Assembly: GCA_902586905.1 (NCBI GenBank)
Contig: CACIJH010000012.1
Location: 1-39,835, forward strand
Source of the DNA: an uncultured Bacteroidota bacterium
Lineage (GTDB): Bacteria; Bacteroidota; Bacteroidia; Flavobacteriales; Flavobacteriaceae
Direction: 5' to 3'
DNA length: 39,835 nucleotides
Program-made: the position numbers and the translations under genes
The notes under the pieces: generated by a model
What the model was told of the DNA's origin: nothing
Database searches by the model: none
What the model saw: the letters and a program-made list of their open reading frames with translations, nothing else
Shown here: positions 26,201 to 33,475 of the stretch, in pieces
Layout of the letters: each line of letters begins with the position of its first letter
Position numbering within the stretch: position 1 is the stretch's first letter

Positions 26201-26644
26201 ATTGAGATCAAACACATTGGGTTCGAGTTTGGCATTATTGAATGTGGGCCAGTCCTCACCTGCCACAACAGCATCCACTTCGTCTTTGACCTTTTGCTTG
26301 GCTAGATCAACGTTGATGTCTTCGTCAAACTCTAGCACAACCATCGAATAGTCGTCTTGTGATGTGGAGGTGATTTCTACTACATTACTGACACCCTTAA
26401 CTGCCTCCTCTAAAGGATTAGTCACAAAGCGTTCGATGTCTTCTGCTGTGTTTCCGGGGTAAGGGGTACTGATGTAGATATTGGTTTCTGTAATCTCAGG
26501 AAAGTTCTCACGTGGCATGGTCAGATAAGCAGATATACCCAAAAACAACAACACCGCCATAAAGACATACATGGTGTTGCTGTTGCGTATCGCCCAAGAC
26601 GAAAAGAGAAATTCTTTTTCGGAGGAATTGGAGGTCTTTGCCAT
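23210..26644 (-). CDS. RND efflux pump, inner-membrane permease
   Basis: A 1144-residue AcrB-type pump with twelve membrane helices and two large periplasmic loops in the usual duplicated order (helix 1 near 24-42, loop 1 to about 345, helices 2-6 to about 560, then the second half). Helix 4 has Asp414 followed by Asn415 (LVDNGIVVVEN) where AcrB has two aspartates, so one of the proton-relay acids is replaced. Extra hydrophobic helices about 510-560 make the central part longer than in AcrB. It would export drugs, bile salts or other amphiphiles with the TolC and adaptor genes just upstream. Last gene of the tetR-tolC-adaptor-pump operon, starting 2 bases after the adaptor stop. Confidence 0.93.
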   Translation of the reverse strand: MAKTSNSSEKEFLFSSWAIRNSNTMYVFMAVLLFLGISAYLTMPRENFPEITETNIYISTPYPGNTAEDIERFVTNPLEEAVKGVSNVVEITSTSQDDYSMVVLEFDEDINVDLAKQKVKDEVDAVVAGEDWPTFNNAKLEPNVFDLNFVEEFPIVNVTLQGDYTLDALNDYAELLEQRIERLDQIKEVDIRGTQEREVEVAVDIRKMMASKVSFGDVIQAIRNENSTVSAGSIISNGQRRNIRVIGEIQNPSDLGEFVVKNEGGAIYLKDISTIRFKDMDATTHARDFGQSVVMLDVKKRGGKNLIQAAEAIREIVDNARSTIIPQDIEVTISNDTSAITINQVNDLINNILFGVLLVVTVLTFFLGFRNALFVGFAIPMSMFISFFILQSLGYTMNTMVLFALVMGLGMLVDNGIVVVENVYRLIEKEGMPRLEAAKKGVSEIAFPIIISTATTVAAFVPLGFWPGIMGQFMIYFPITLSVVLGSSLIVAIFFNSVLVSQFMDVEEKILSRQKLIRISLILGGLGILILFAGGAIRGLGSLLLFIVLLFWAYKYVIKDLANRFRTRFLVWLEIRYERLLRYAMRGRRAYAFVFGTVLMLIFSFVLVGISQPKVEFFPDNQPTQIIIYIEYPQGTDIAKTDEMTKSIEQVVIKTVNQPKYMDDGYNFMVESLVSQVGAGAGNPQTEGGSEAEMPHRGKITATMREFKFRRGLSSENLRREIQQALAGTFAGVSISVEKDQAGPPLGYPINIEITGDNYGDLIEVSERMRNFIINMNIPGIEELKVDVNRNKPGMRIAVDRQKAGELGVSAGQVGFQLRQSLFGEKAGVYKKDGEDYNINVRFQEEDRYNQSALFNQYITFRDMASGQIKSIPVAAVTDRKNTSGYSAIKHRSLERVVTVYSAILPGYNAAEIVNQIKTQIDAFQLPADMRYRFTGEIEEQEENMSFLSSALLYALFLILVLLVLQFNSVSKPFIILFSIFMSFTGVFLGLVVFNMTFVIIMTMMGIISLAGIVVNNSVVLLDYTQLLLDRRRDKHGLDYDYHLDRSDIFDAIVNGGKARLRPVLLTAITTVLGLIPLAVGLNINFFSLFATGDPQIYIGGDNVIFWGPLAWTVIFGLTFATFLTLVIVPVAFYLSKRAAIRFN

Positions 26645-26646
26645 CT

Positions 26647-27792
26647 TTATTTTATGATTTGAACAGGTTGATTTTCTTTCACAAGTCGAGCGCCCTCACT
26701 GATAATGGTTGCGCCATCTTCTAGACCTGCAACCACTTCAACCATACCATTTTCTGCATAGCCAGTTTGAATAAAGACTTTTTGTGCTTGATTGTCCTTG
26801 TCAATTGCAAAAACAAACTCATCACCAGAGGCATTTTCCGAAATAACACTCACAGGGATTAAGAGGGCTTCTGGATTGATGTAGTCAAAAATGTGAAGGG
26901 TGCTAATCAAGTTTGGATTGACCTGTAGTGATGGATCAATATTCACAGTCACACGGAATGTTCTGTTTTCAGTACTGACATGTGTTGCTCTGTGAGAAAT
27001 ACTTGCCTCAAAAGATGTATTGAGAACAGGAATTTCCACAAGTACTGGCGTTCCTTTCGATACTGTTGGCAAGTATCGTTCGGGCACATCTGCCTCCACA
27101 TACATTTGTTTGGTGCTTACCAGCCGAATAAGGGGCATTGTTCCTGGGCTGACGACCTGGCCAACGTCAACCATGATGTGATCAATTTTTCCAGAGAAGG
27201 GTGCGCGCACGATCGCTTTTTCCAGCTGATCGTTCAGTTGTCCCAACTGACTGCGTTGGGTTTCATAGTTGGTTTTGGCTTGTAGATACTCAATTTCAGA
27301 GCCAATTTGTTCGTTCCACAGTCGTTCTTGACGTTCAAAAACTGTTTTTGCCAAATCGGTTTGTGCCTTTTGCAAACGGATGGTTTGTTTGAGCCCACCA
27401 TCGTCGATACGCATCAGGACTTGACCTTTTTTCACCTGTTGGCCTTCTCGAACTGATATTGAGGAGACTGCCCCCATAAATTCGGGTTGCAACAACATAT
27501 TTTGGTCTGTTTTCACAATCGACTGTAAAGAAATGCGATGTTTTAATTCGCTGGGCTTGACAGTATCAACAGAGACCAGTGCTCGTTTTTTGGTGGTGTC
27601 CAATCGGTTGAGAGCAGCTGTGACCAAACCGAGTTCGTTGCGAAGCCCCTCGATTTGATTGACCATTCCAGATCGCTTTTGTTCCAGGCCATCAACATCA
27701 GCACTGTCGATGAGTTCTTGGGTTGATGGTTCGGCTTCGTTTCCACAGGAAATAAGGTTGAAGCATACTAGAAAAAGAATTAGGTATTTCAT
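26647..27792 (-). CDS. RND efflux periplasmic adaptor (membrane fusion) lipoprotein
   Basis: A 381-residue adaptor. The N-terminus is a lipoprotein signal with a lipobox-like LISC (Cys16), so it is probably anchored to the inner membrane by lipid. A predicted coiled-coil hairpin lies near residues 25-65 and again 125-185, flanking the lipoyl/barrel-sandwich half-motif (GAVSSISVREGQQVKKGQVLMRID written in part: VREGQQVKKGQVLMRID, and IVRAPFSGKIDHIMVDVGQVV, in part: RAPFSGKIDHIMVDVG). A beta-barrel domain and membrane-proximal domain follow. It bridges the pump and TolC. Its ATG overlaps the tolC stop by four bases. Confidence 0.92.
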   Translation of the reverse strand: MKYLILFLVCFNLISCGNEAEPSTQELIDSADVDGLEQKRSGMVNQIEGLRNELGLVTAALNRLDTTKKRALVSVDTVKPSELKHRISLQSIVKTDQNMLLQPEFMGAVSSISVREGQQVKKGQVLMRIDDGGLKQTIRLQKAQTDLAKTVFERQERLWNEQIGSEIEYLQAKTNYETQRSQLGQLNDQLEKAIVRAPFSGKIDHIMVDVGQVVSPGTMPLIRLVSTKQMYVEADVPERYLPTVSKGTPVLVEIPVLNTSFEASISHRATHVSTENRTFRVTVNIDPSLQVNPNLISTLHIFDYINPEALLIPVSVISENASGDEFVFAIDKDNQAQKVFIQTGYAENGMVEVVAGLEDGATIISEGARLVKENQPVQIIK

Positions 27793-29132
27793 TTTTTTAC
27801 AATTTCAGGTGATGAGTGATATAATATATCGAGTTCAGTTTTTGATTGGATGATATCTCGCATGGTATTCAGATGTTGGTTTTGGAGGTCGTAAAGTTGT
27901 AATTGCGCTTGTCGAAGTTCGAAACTACCACTTACGCCCTCGCTGTATTTGAGATTGTTTTTGCTCTCAATCCTATAGGCGATTTCTAAACTCTTCTGAC
28001 TTCTAAGAAACGCTTCCAAAGCCAAGGTAAATTGATTGTGTGCATTTGCTTTTTGCAAAAGAAGCTCTTCTTCAACTTGTTCGAGTTGTGTCTGGGCTTT
28101 GGCAACATTGAGTTTGGCTTGGTCGGTTCGTGACTGCCCTGCACCAGAGGTGAAAATGGGAAGAGTGACACTTAAACCAATAGCTGAGCGATCATACCAC
28201 TGTTGCGATTTTTGAAAAAAAGTAAAATCGTCATTGAAGCCATCATAACCACTTGTGACAAAGGCCGAAATGGTTGGCAAGGCTCGAAAACGCTCAAGCT
28301 TGAGCAACAATTTAGAAGATCGAAGATTGTTTTGCGCAATTTGGTAGTCGATGTTTTTTTCGAGGTCCCAATCCGATGAAATCAGCTCATTCTCGCTTTT
28401 GACACAAAGGCCCAACAAGGTGTCGGTCAAGGCGACATTGTCGTTTAAATCTCTTCCCAAAGCCATGTTGAGGATTTGATGTGTTATGGGAACAAGCCGA
28501 AGCACATAATCGAGTGCACTTTGGATGGAGGCACTTGTGATTTCCAACTGCTCCACCTGCTCGACTTCGACCAAACCTTGTTGATATACTTTTCGTACAT
28601 CTGTGAGTGTACCTTCAAGGTTTGCAAGGTTTTTCTCCAAGATGCGTTTGCGTTCTTCAGCAAGAAGAACATTGACATAAGCATCTGTTACGAGTCGTTT
28701 GACTTCCAATTCGCTTTTGACTTTGTTTTGTCGAGATATTTTGAGGAAGACACTGGATGCTTGAAGACCAACCAAATAGGAACCATCAAAGATCAATTGA
28801 TCCAAACGTGCGGCAGCATCCACACTTTGCTCGGTACCAAATTGCACAGGGTAATACTCGCCAGGATTTCCACCAAAATAAGCCCCAGGAACGATGGAGG
28901 TCCGCTGTTCGAGGTCTTTGTTGTAGAAGGCACTAGCACTGATTTGTGGCAAACCAGTGGCAATTGTTTCCCACTGGCGTTCACGCGCAATTTGAATGTC
29001 ATAGCCAGCATTGACCATGATGCGATTGTTTTGTAAACCTTCCATGATAGCCTCTGTCAAGCTGAGCGATTGTTGACTCCATCCAAATGGAATAAACATG
29101 AGTGAAACAATAAGGATCAATAAACGATTCAT
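27789..29132 (-). CDS. TolC-family outer membrane efflux protein
   Basis: A 447-residue protein with a signal peptide ending near GWSQ and two repeated long alpha-helical halves (LSLTEAIMEGLQNNR..., and DYQIAQNNLRSSKLLLKLERFRALPTIS, here in part: QNNLRSSKLLLKLERF), the pattern of the outer-membrane efflux fold. It forms the trimeric exit duct for the RND pump encoded downstream. Its start overlaps the tetR stop (ATGA) and its stop overlaps the adaptor start, so all four genes are tightly coupled. Confidence 0.92.
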   Translation of the reverse strand: MNRLLILIVSLMFIPFGWSQQSLSLTEAIMEGLQNNRIMVNAGYDIQIARERQWETIATGLPQISASAFYNKDLEQRTSIVPGAYFGGNPGEYYPVQFGTEQSVDAAARLDQLIFDGSYLVGLQASSVFLKISRQNKVKSELEVKRLVTDAYVNVLLAEERKRILEKNLANLEGTLTDVRKVYQQGLVEVEQVEQLEITSASIQSALDYVLRLVPITHQILNMALGRDLNDNVALTDTLLGLCVKSENELISSDWDLEKNIDYQIAQNNLRSSKLLLKLERFRALPTISAFVTSGYDGFNDDFTFFQKSQQWYDRSAIGLSVTLPIFTSGAGQSRTDQAKLNVAKAQTQLEQVEEELLLQKANAHNQFTLALEAFLRSQKSLEIAYRIESKNNLKYSEGVSGSFELRQAQLQLYDLQNQHLNTMRDIIQSKTELDILYHSSPEIVKK

Positions 29133-29746
29133 GATTTTGGTTTGATATATGAGGATAAATATGTCATGCCTTTTTCTGTAACGATGGCACGTAAGTGATA
29201 ATCTAAGTAACTTTCCATAAGCTGTTCAGGGCTATATTTTTCTGTGTGAAACAGTTCTGCATTTTTGATGCCAGTCATTCCGTTAAAATACATTCGAGAA
29301 ATAAAGTCAACATCGATCGAAGGACGAAAAAGCTTCATTTGAACCCCTTTTTTCAAACTCTTTCGCACAGATGTTGTCATAAAGTTGAATTGTTTTTTTT
29401 GGAGTTCGTCATGAATGATCGGATAATATTTTCTCAATTGATGTAGGGGGGATGTTTTTTCGCCTTTCAATTGATGCATGATAAACATTTTGATTTCGTA
29501 GAGTTCAGAAATTGGATTACTGGCTTGATCACGAATTTCCTCGAGCTTGGTTGTAATATAGTTGTACATCGAAAACACAACCTCTTGAACCAAAGCTTCT
29601 TTATTGCCGAAAAAGTTATAAATGGTTTTCTTCGAGATTTTCATATCTAGGGCAATGTCATCCATGGTGACTGTTTTAAATCCATATTCTAAAAACAAAT
29701 CAGTGGATGCAACAACGATAGATTTCTCTATGTCAATTGATTTCAT
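29129..29746 (-). CDS. TetR-family transcriptional regulator of the efflux operon
   Basis: A 205-residue regulator. The N-terminal helix-turn-helix (about residues 8-52) reads IVVASTDLFLEYGFKTVTM then DDIALDMKISKKTIYNFFGNKEALV (in part: MKISKKTIYNFFGNKEAL), the TetR signature. The C-terminal helical domain would bind a ligand, perhaps a pump substrate. It is the first gene of the operon and probably represses it. The ATG at 29746, 7 bases after the -7 element, is preferred to an upstream start at 29776 that lies inside the promoter. The operator candidate is described at 29754-29794. Confidence 0.9.
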   Translation of the reverse strand: MKSIDIEKSIVVASTDLFLEYGFKTVTMDDIALDMKISKKTIYNFFGNKEALVQEVVFSMYNYITTKLEEIRDQASNPISELYEIKMFIMHQLKGEKTSPLHQLRKYYPIIHDELQKKQFNFMTTSVRKSLKKGVQMKLFRPSIDVDFISRMYFNGMTGIKNAELFHTEKYSPEQLMESYLDYHLRAIVTEKGMTYLSSYIKPKS

Positions 29747-29753
29747 AGCGGGA

Positions 29754-29794
29754 CAAATATATATAAGGAAACTCAAAAAACAAAAAAAGTTTCC
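29754..29794 (-). promoter_or_regulatory. tetR-efflux promoter with inverted-repeat operator
   Basis: On the minus strand TTTG (29784-29781), 19 bases, then TATATTTG (29761-29754) is an exact Bacteroidota promoter, ending 7 bases before the ATG. GGAAACT (29767-29773) and AGTTTCC (29788-29794) form a perfect 7-bp inverted repeat with a 14-base spacer, embracing the -33 element and reaching almost to the -7. A TetR dimer bound there would block polymerase, so autorepression is likely. Confidence 0.7.
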
Positions 29795-30254
29795 TGCGTT
29801 TTCATAAAAATGATTTTAGACTTCTTTTGTGTACAGGGCATAAAACAAAAAGTGATTAGAGGGGTTGCGTCAATTCTGCGTTTAAAGTTCTGATTTACAA
29901 ATGTTTACAGGAGATTTTATAGGAAGCTATCAAAAAACAAAATGTGATTTATTGCCCTAAATAGACCTCATTATTGCTTTTTTTAATTCGCATTAATACC
30001 CATCAAAGCCACTTATAGACAACAAGTTACGTGATAAATAGCGATTTATTTCAGTATAGCAAATAGACAGTTGGGGTGACATTTGGGGTGACAGTTGGGA
30101 TGACATTTATACATATTTTGAGGCATTTTCACGACCCTATAAGTGCTGAAATATATAATTAAAATGAGTTTTTTGCATATTGCACCCCCTTTATTGTCAT
30201 TGTTATGTTTAGAAAAAGAAATTTAACCATCTGATTATCAGGTAATTACTATAA
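29795..30254. other. Intergenic scar region without an intact gene
   Basis: About 460 AT-rich bases between the efflux promoter and a methylase remnant. I see no frame with a start, length and composition that suggest a protein. It holds a loose inverted pair (AGGGCATAAA near 29836 and TTTATTGCCCT near 29948) and the 12-bp tandem repeats at 30071-30106. Together with the methylase fragment this looks like the decayed edge of an inserted element. Confidence 0.5.
30071..30106. repeat. Three 12-bp tandem repeats TTGGGGTGACA(t/g)
   Basis: TTGGGGTGACA at 30071 and 30083, and TTGGGATGACA at 30095, in exact 12-bp period with one change in the third copy. No coding context is visible. Confidence 0.75.
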
Positions 30255-30518
30255 ACGAATCACACCCATTTGGGGCATTACGATGGCTATACGAGGGACG
30301 ATTATGTGGCTTTGCTAGATCGGTTGGTTGACATTCAAGGGAAGTTTCTACTGACGACATTTCCTACGGATCTGCTATCGCAGTACAGCTCTGCGCATGG
30401 TTGGCATACCTTTAACAACATCATGCATCTGTCAGCATCAGTTCAGCAGGGAAAAATGAAAACAGAGGTATTCACAATGAACTATGATCGGCCCGATGAG
30501 CAAATAAAAATGTTTTAA
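30255..30518 (+). pseudogene. DNA adenine methylase, C-terminal remnant
   Basis: The frame opens just after an in-frame TAA (30252-30254) and runs to TAA at 30516-30518. It has no proper ATG start; a TTG at 30270 is the nearest. The residues (HLGHYDGYTRDDYVALLDRL, then KFLLTTFPTDLL and MKTEVFTMNYD) match the C-terminal third of D12-class N6-adenine methyltransferases, where GHYDGYT follows the catalytic DPPY region and KTEVLTxNY is close to the end. The AdoMet-binding and DPPY motifs are absent, so the fragment cannot be an enzyme. It probably remains from a phage or restriction-modification element. Short length limits certainty. Confidence 0.7.
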
Positions 30519-30524
30519 ATTTGA

Positions 30525-30584
30525 CACATTTCGTTTGAAAAACCAGCACATTTCGTTCTGCCGATTATAGTAGTTGTACTTTTG
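30525..30584 (+). promoter_or_regulatory. Polyprenyl synthase promoter with a 22-bp-spaced direct repeat
   Basis: CACATTTCGTT occurs perfectly at 30525-30535 and 30547-30557, exactly 22 bp (two helical turns) apart. A -7 element TACTTTTG follows at 30577-30584, 18 bases before the ATG at 30603. No -33 TTTG is seen, and the second repeat covers its expected position, so an activator binding the same DNA face twice is plausible. The regulator is unknown. Confidence 0.5.
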
Positions 30585-30602
30585 TTAAAAATTTTAAAAT
30601 TC

Positions 30603-31577
30603 ATGCGTTCAGTCCAAGCGTATCAAGAATTATTTTCCACGCATTTACAATCCATTGCATTTGCAAAGGAGCCTTTGGGGCTTTATGACCCAATTTCATA
30701 TATCCTAAAACTCGGGGGCAAGCGAATGCGACCTGTACTGGCGCTCATGGCTTGCGAAGCTGTGGGAAAAAATCCTTCATCTGCTCTAGGCGTAGCGACT
30801 GCTGTGGAGTTGTTTCACAATTTTACTTTGCTGCACGATGATATTATGGACGAAGCAAGTCTGCGTAGAGGTCAGCAGACAGTGAATCAAAAATGGGATG
30901 TCAATACTGGTATTCTCTCGGGAGATGCACTTCTTGTGATTGCCTATCAACAGCTCAACCAGTATGAGGACACTCTCTTTTCACAGTTGACAAAGTTGCT
31001 CAGTGAAACAGCATTACTTGTTTGTGAGGGGCAACAATATGACGTTGACTTTGAAACCAGAAATGATGTCAGTTTGGATGCCTATATCGAAATGATTCGG
31101 CTCAAAACGGCAGTCTTGTTGGGTTGTGCCCTTCGTATGGGTGCATTGGTTGGGAATGCAACAACAGTTGCAGCAGATTCCCTACACGAATTTGGGGTGA
31201 ACCTAGGCATTGCCTTTCAATTGCAGGACGATTTACTCGATGCTTTTGGAGACCCAAAAACCTTTGGAAAAAAAGTAGGTGGGGATATTGTTGAAAATAA
31301 AAAAACCATCCTTTATCACCTGACAATGGCGCACGCCAACGCTGACGATAAAGCAAGCTTTGAACAACTGATGACTTCGACACCAGTTGATGAAAACAAA
31401 AAAATCACAGCCGTCAAAACCATTTATGAAGCCACAGAAGTTCCTCGCCGAACAGTCGAGCAAGTGTCTGCCTACACTAATAAAGCAATGGATGCCTTAC
31501 AGCAATCGACCCTTTCCTCTGATCAAATTGCTTACTTCATTGCCTTTGCAGAGGAATTAATGGTGCGTACCAAATAA
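30603..31577 (+). CDS. Polyprenyl (farnesyl/geranylgeranyl) diphosphate synthase
   Basis: This 324-residue trans-prenyltransferase condenses isopentenyl and allylic diphosphates. The first aspartate-rich motif is Asp79, Asp80, Asp83 (DDIMD) and the second is Asp209, Asp210, Asp213 (DDLLD). LGGKRMRP near residue 38 binds isopentenyl diphosphate. Phe74, five residues before the first motif, is the position that limits chain length in many C15-C20 synthases, so a farnesyl or geranylgeranyl product is likelier than a long quinone tail. The ATG at 30603 is used; an in-frame TTG at 30582 lies in the -7 element. The lycopene cyclase gene overlaps its end convergently by 21 bases, suggesting a carotenoid role. 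Confidence 0.9.
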   Translation: MRSVQAYQELFSTHLQSIAFAKEPLGLYDPISYILKLGGKRMRPVLALMACEAVGKNPSSALGVATAVELFHNFTLLHDDIMDEASLRRGQQTVNQKWDVNTGILSGDALLVIAYQQLNQYEDTLFSQLTKLLSETALLVCEGQQYDVDFETRNDVSLDAYIEMIRLKTAVLLGCALRMGALVGNATTVAADSLHEFGVNLGIAFQLQDDLLDAFGDPKTFGKKVGGDIVENKKTILYHLTMAHANADDKASFEQLMTSTPVDENKKITAVKTIYEATEVPRRTVEQVSAYTNKAMDALQQSTLSSDQIAYFIAFAEELMVRTK

Positions 31578-32753
31578 ACGTTTAAAGAATTGCTTCACAA
31601 AAAGAAGGGTAGGGAATGATCTCATGATGAGAATCTCTTGAAAAAAGTGGCTTTGCTCATCTAAAAATCTGAAAATACGTTTGGGGCTATTTTTGCTAAA
31701 CATCCCTGAAAACAATTGCGCGCCCATATGGTTGTGCTTGGACAAAACATCCAAAAACAGCAAGTCGTACCACCAAAAGCGATTTTTCTTACCAAAACGA
31801 CTCAGTGGTTTGTTTGTACTGATGTGATCCACCAAAGCAATTGTTTTCCGATTGATATTTTTGAAAGTAAAACCAGTGCTCGCCTTGGTCCACCCACCTG
31901 CCGAGCCAATCATGTGTACATTTTTGGTGTTGTGCTTCCAAAAAGGATAGGAACACATAGGGATACTCCCTTGCTCGACTTCAACCAACTCATAATCATT
32001 TATGTTTTTTTCTTTAAGATAGTCGCGAATGGCAGATTCATATTCAGATTTATCAAGAAGTTTCTCTGAGAAAAGAGTGTATTCAATCAGCGCATCAGTT
32101 TTTGTAAAAGGAAGCACATACATGAACCTGGTTTCTTGCTTTTGCGGCACTGTAAAGTCCATAAAAACCGCTTTTTGTACATCAAAAACAGGAGTTGCGG
32201 TTTTGATGTACCAACCCAAAAAATGCTGCTGAAGTACAGGGTATTGTTGCTGTTGGCGAAGGATGTTCCAATCAAAAATACTATTGAAAAGAGTAGAGCA
32301 CTGATAGGTGTTCTGCTCAGTATTGACAATCACATGGTTACCTTTATCGCTAAAGCCAGTACAGCGTTCATACTTGATTTGAATAGACTTGATTTGCGCA
32401 ATGTTTTTATGGAGAAGATCATAATAGGGTTTGCTGCGAAGCATCTTGTATGAGGTGTCTCCCAAATCAATGGTCTTGTCAATGCTTTGACTTTTAAATT
32501 GCACCTTGCTCCACTGGTTTTGGAGCAAATCGTCCCACTCTCCTTCACCTGTTTCCCAGAAACACCAAGTCCGATCGTTTGCTTTGTGCTGATCGCTTTC
32601 AAGGATGAGTATAGATGACGCTTTATAGGCATCATTTTTACTTAAGCGATGAGCCAATTGCAGTCCTGAAGCACCACCACCCAATATGATAAAATCTAGC
32701 TGTTGCAATCTATCGTTCTCTGAAACACAAACATACAAAATATAAAAATCCAT
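31557..32753 (-). CDS. crtY: Lycopene beta-cyclase (CrtY/CrtL type)
   Basis: A 398-residue FAD enzyme that closes the beta-rings of lycopene to give beta-carotene. The N-terminal dinucleotide fold is DFIILGGGASGLQLA, followed by the family motif DRTWCFWE, and later MYVLPFT and GSAGGWTKASTGFTF near residues 210 and 285. The start is uncertain: the ATG at 32753 adds 15 residues before a TTG at 32708 that follows a perfect -7 element (32735-32728) by 19 bases and would begin just before the FAD fold, as is usual for the family. The divergent metal-regulator gene shares the upstream region with its two operators. No crtB or crtI is in this window. Confidence 0.88.
   Translation of the reverse strand: MDFYILYVCVSENDRLQQLDFIILGGGASGLQLAHRLSKNDAYKASSILILESDQHKANDRTWCFWETGEGEWDDLLQNQWSKVQFKSQSIDKTIDLGDTSYKMLRSKPYYDLLHKNIAQIKSIQIKYERCTGFSDKGNHVIVNTEQNTYQCSTLFNSIFDWNILRQQQQYPVLQQHFLGWYIKTATPVFDVQKAVFMDFTVPQKQETRFMYVLPFTKTDALIEYTLFSEKLLDKSEYESAIRDYLKEKNINDYELVEVEQGSIPMCSYPFWKHNTKNVHMIGSAGGWTKASTGFTFKNINRKTIALVDHISTNKPLSRFGKKNRFWWYDLLFLDVLSKHNHMGAQLFSGMFSKNSPKRIFRFLDEQSHFFQEILIMRSFPTLLFVKQFFKRLFGTHH
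32728..32735 (-). promoter_or_regulatory. Promoter -7 element TATGTTTG for the lycopene cyclase gene
   Basis: Exact TAnnTTTG on the minus strand, inside the 5-prime part of the open frame that begins at 32753. If used, translation must start at the TTG at 32708 (19 bases after it). The -33 zone falls on the upstream operator palindrome at 32758-32773. Confidence 0.4.
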
Positions 32754-32757
32754 TTCA

Positions 32758-32811
32758 TTTAGTCTTATCTAAAAAAAAAATTTAGACTTGTCTAAATTTG
32801 TTATACCTTTG
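32758..32811 (+). promoter_or_regulatory. Two tandem DtxR/MntR-type operators and the dtxR promoter
   Basis: TTTAGACTTGTCTAAA at 32781-32796 is a perfect 7-bp inverted repeat with a 2-base centre. TTTAGTCTTATCTAAA at 32758-32773 is an imperfect second copy, with its centre 23 bp away. A -7 element TACCTTTG (32804-32811) ends 7 bases before the dtxR ATG at 32819. The sites overlap the -33 zone of dtxR and lie in the -33 zone of the divergent cyclase promoter. Size and TTTAG...CTAAA arms fit DtxR-family operators, so metal-dependent autorepression is expected. Confidence 0.7.
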
Positions 32812-32818
32812 CCATCTG

Positions 32819-33472
32819 ATGCAAACACTATCAACAGAAGACTATCTGAAGGCAATTTATCATGTCTCACAATCCTCATCGGGTGCTGTGGCAACAACGA
32901 GCATTGCGAAACAGATTGGTGCAAAGCCATCTTCTGTTACAGATATGTTCAAAAAGCTTTCCGATCAAAACCTTGTGAAGTATCAAAAGTATCAGGGTGT
33001 TTCTCTGACAAATGAAGGGGTCAAAACAGCACTGCGAATTATTCGAAAGCATCGTTTGTGGGAATCTTTTTTGGTTTCTCACTTGAATTTTAATTGGGAT
33101 GAAGTGCATCAGGTTGCAGAGCAGCTCGAGCATATTCAGTCCGAGAAACTGACAAACGAACTCGAAAGGTTTTTGGATTATCCTACGCATGATCCTCATG
33201 GTGATCCGATACCCAACAGGGCTTTGTTTATGAAAACATACAACAAAATTTTACTCACTGAACTTCCAGTGAACAAAGAGTGTGTTTGTGTAGGGGTCAA
33301 GGACAATTCTTCAGACTTTTTGCGCTACCTCGATAGAAGACAGATCGGAATCGGAACGCCTTTGCAGGTATTACATCGTGAGGATTTCGATGACTCTCTG
33401 CACATACAAGCAGGGAAGTCAACATTGATGATTACCAAAAAAACTGCTGAAAATATTTATGTAAAATCGTAA
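32819..33472 (+). CDS. DtxR/MntR-family metal-dependent transcriptional regulator
   Basis: A 217-residue regulator. The N-terminal winged helix-turn-helix (about 5-70; STEDYLKAIYHVSQ, then TSIAKQIGAKPSSVTDMFKKL) is followed by the dimer/metal domain (about 70-135) and a C-terminal FeoA/SH3-like domain (about 140-217). Metal ligands by alignment with DtxR are His78, Glu82, His97, Glu101, Glu104 and His105. Glu101 replaces DtxR Cys102, as in MntR, which favours manganese over iron. The ATG at 32819 is used; an in-frame TTG at 32798 is upstream of the -7. The ZIP transporter gene starts 3 bases after its stop and is probably cotranscribed. Confidence 0.9.
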   Translation: MQTLSTEDYLKAIYHVSQSSSGAVATTSIAKQIGAKPSSVTDMFKKLSDQNLVKYQKYQGVSLTNEGVKTALRIIRKHRLWESFLVSHLNFNWDEVHQVAEQLEHIQSEKLTNELERFLDYPTHDPHGDPIPNRALFMKTYNKILLTELPVNKECVCVGVKDNSSDFLRYLDRRQIGIGTPLQVLHREDFDDSLHIQAGKSTLMITKKTAENIYVKS

Positions 33473-33475
33473 ACT

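Noticed and set aside
30071-30106. CRISPR array
   Set aside because: Repeats are 12 bp in direct tandem with no spacers and no cas genes in the window.
31557-31577. Frameshift or truncation at the polyprenyl synthase / cyclase junction
   Set aside because: The 21-base convergent overlap leaves both proteins at normal length with expected C-termini.
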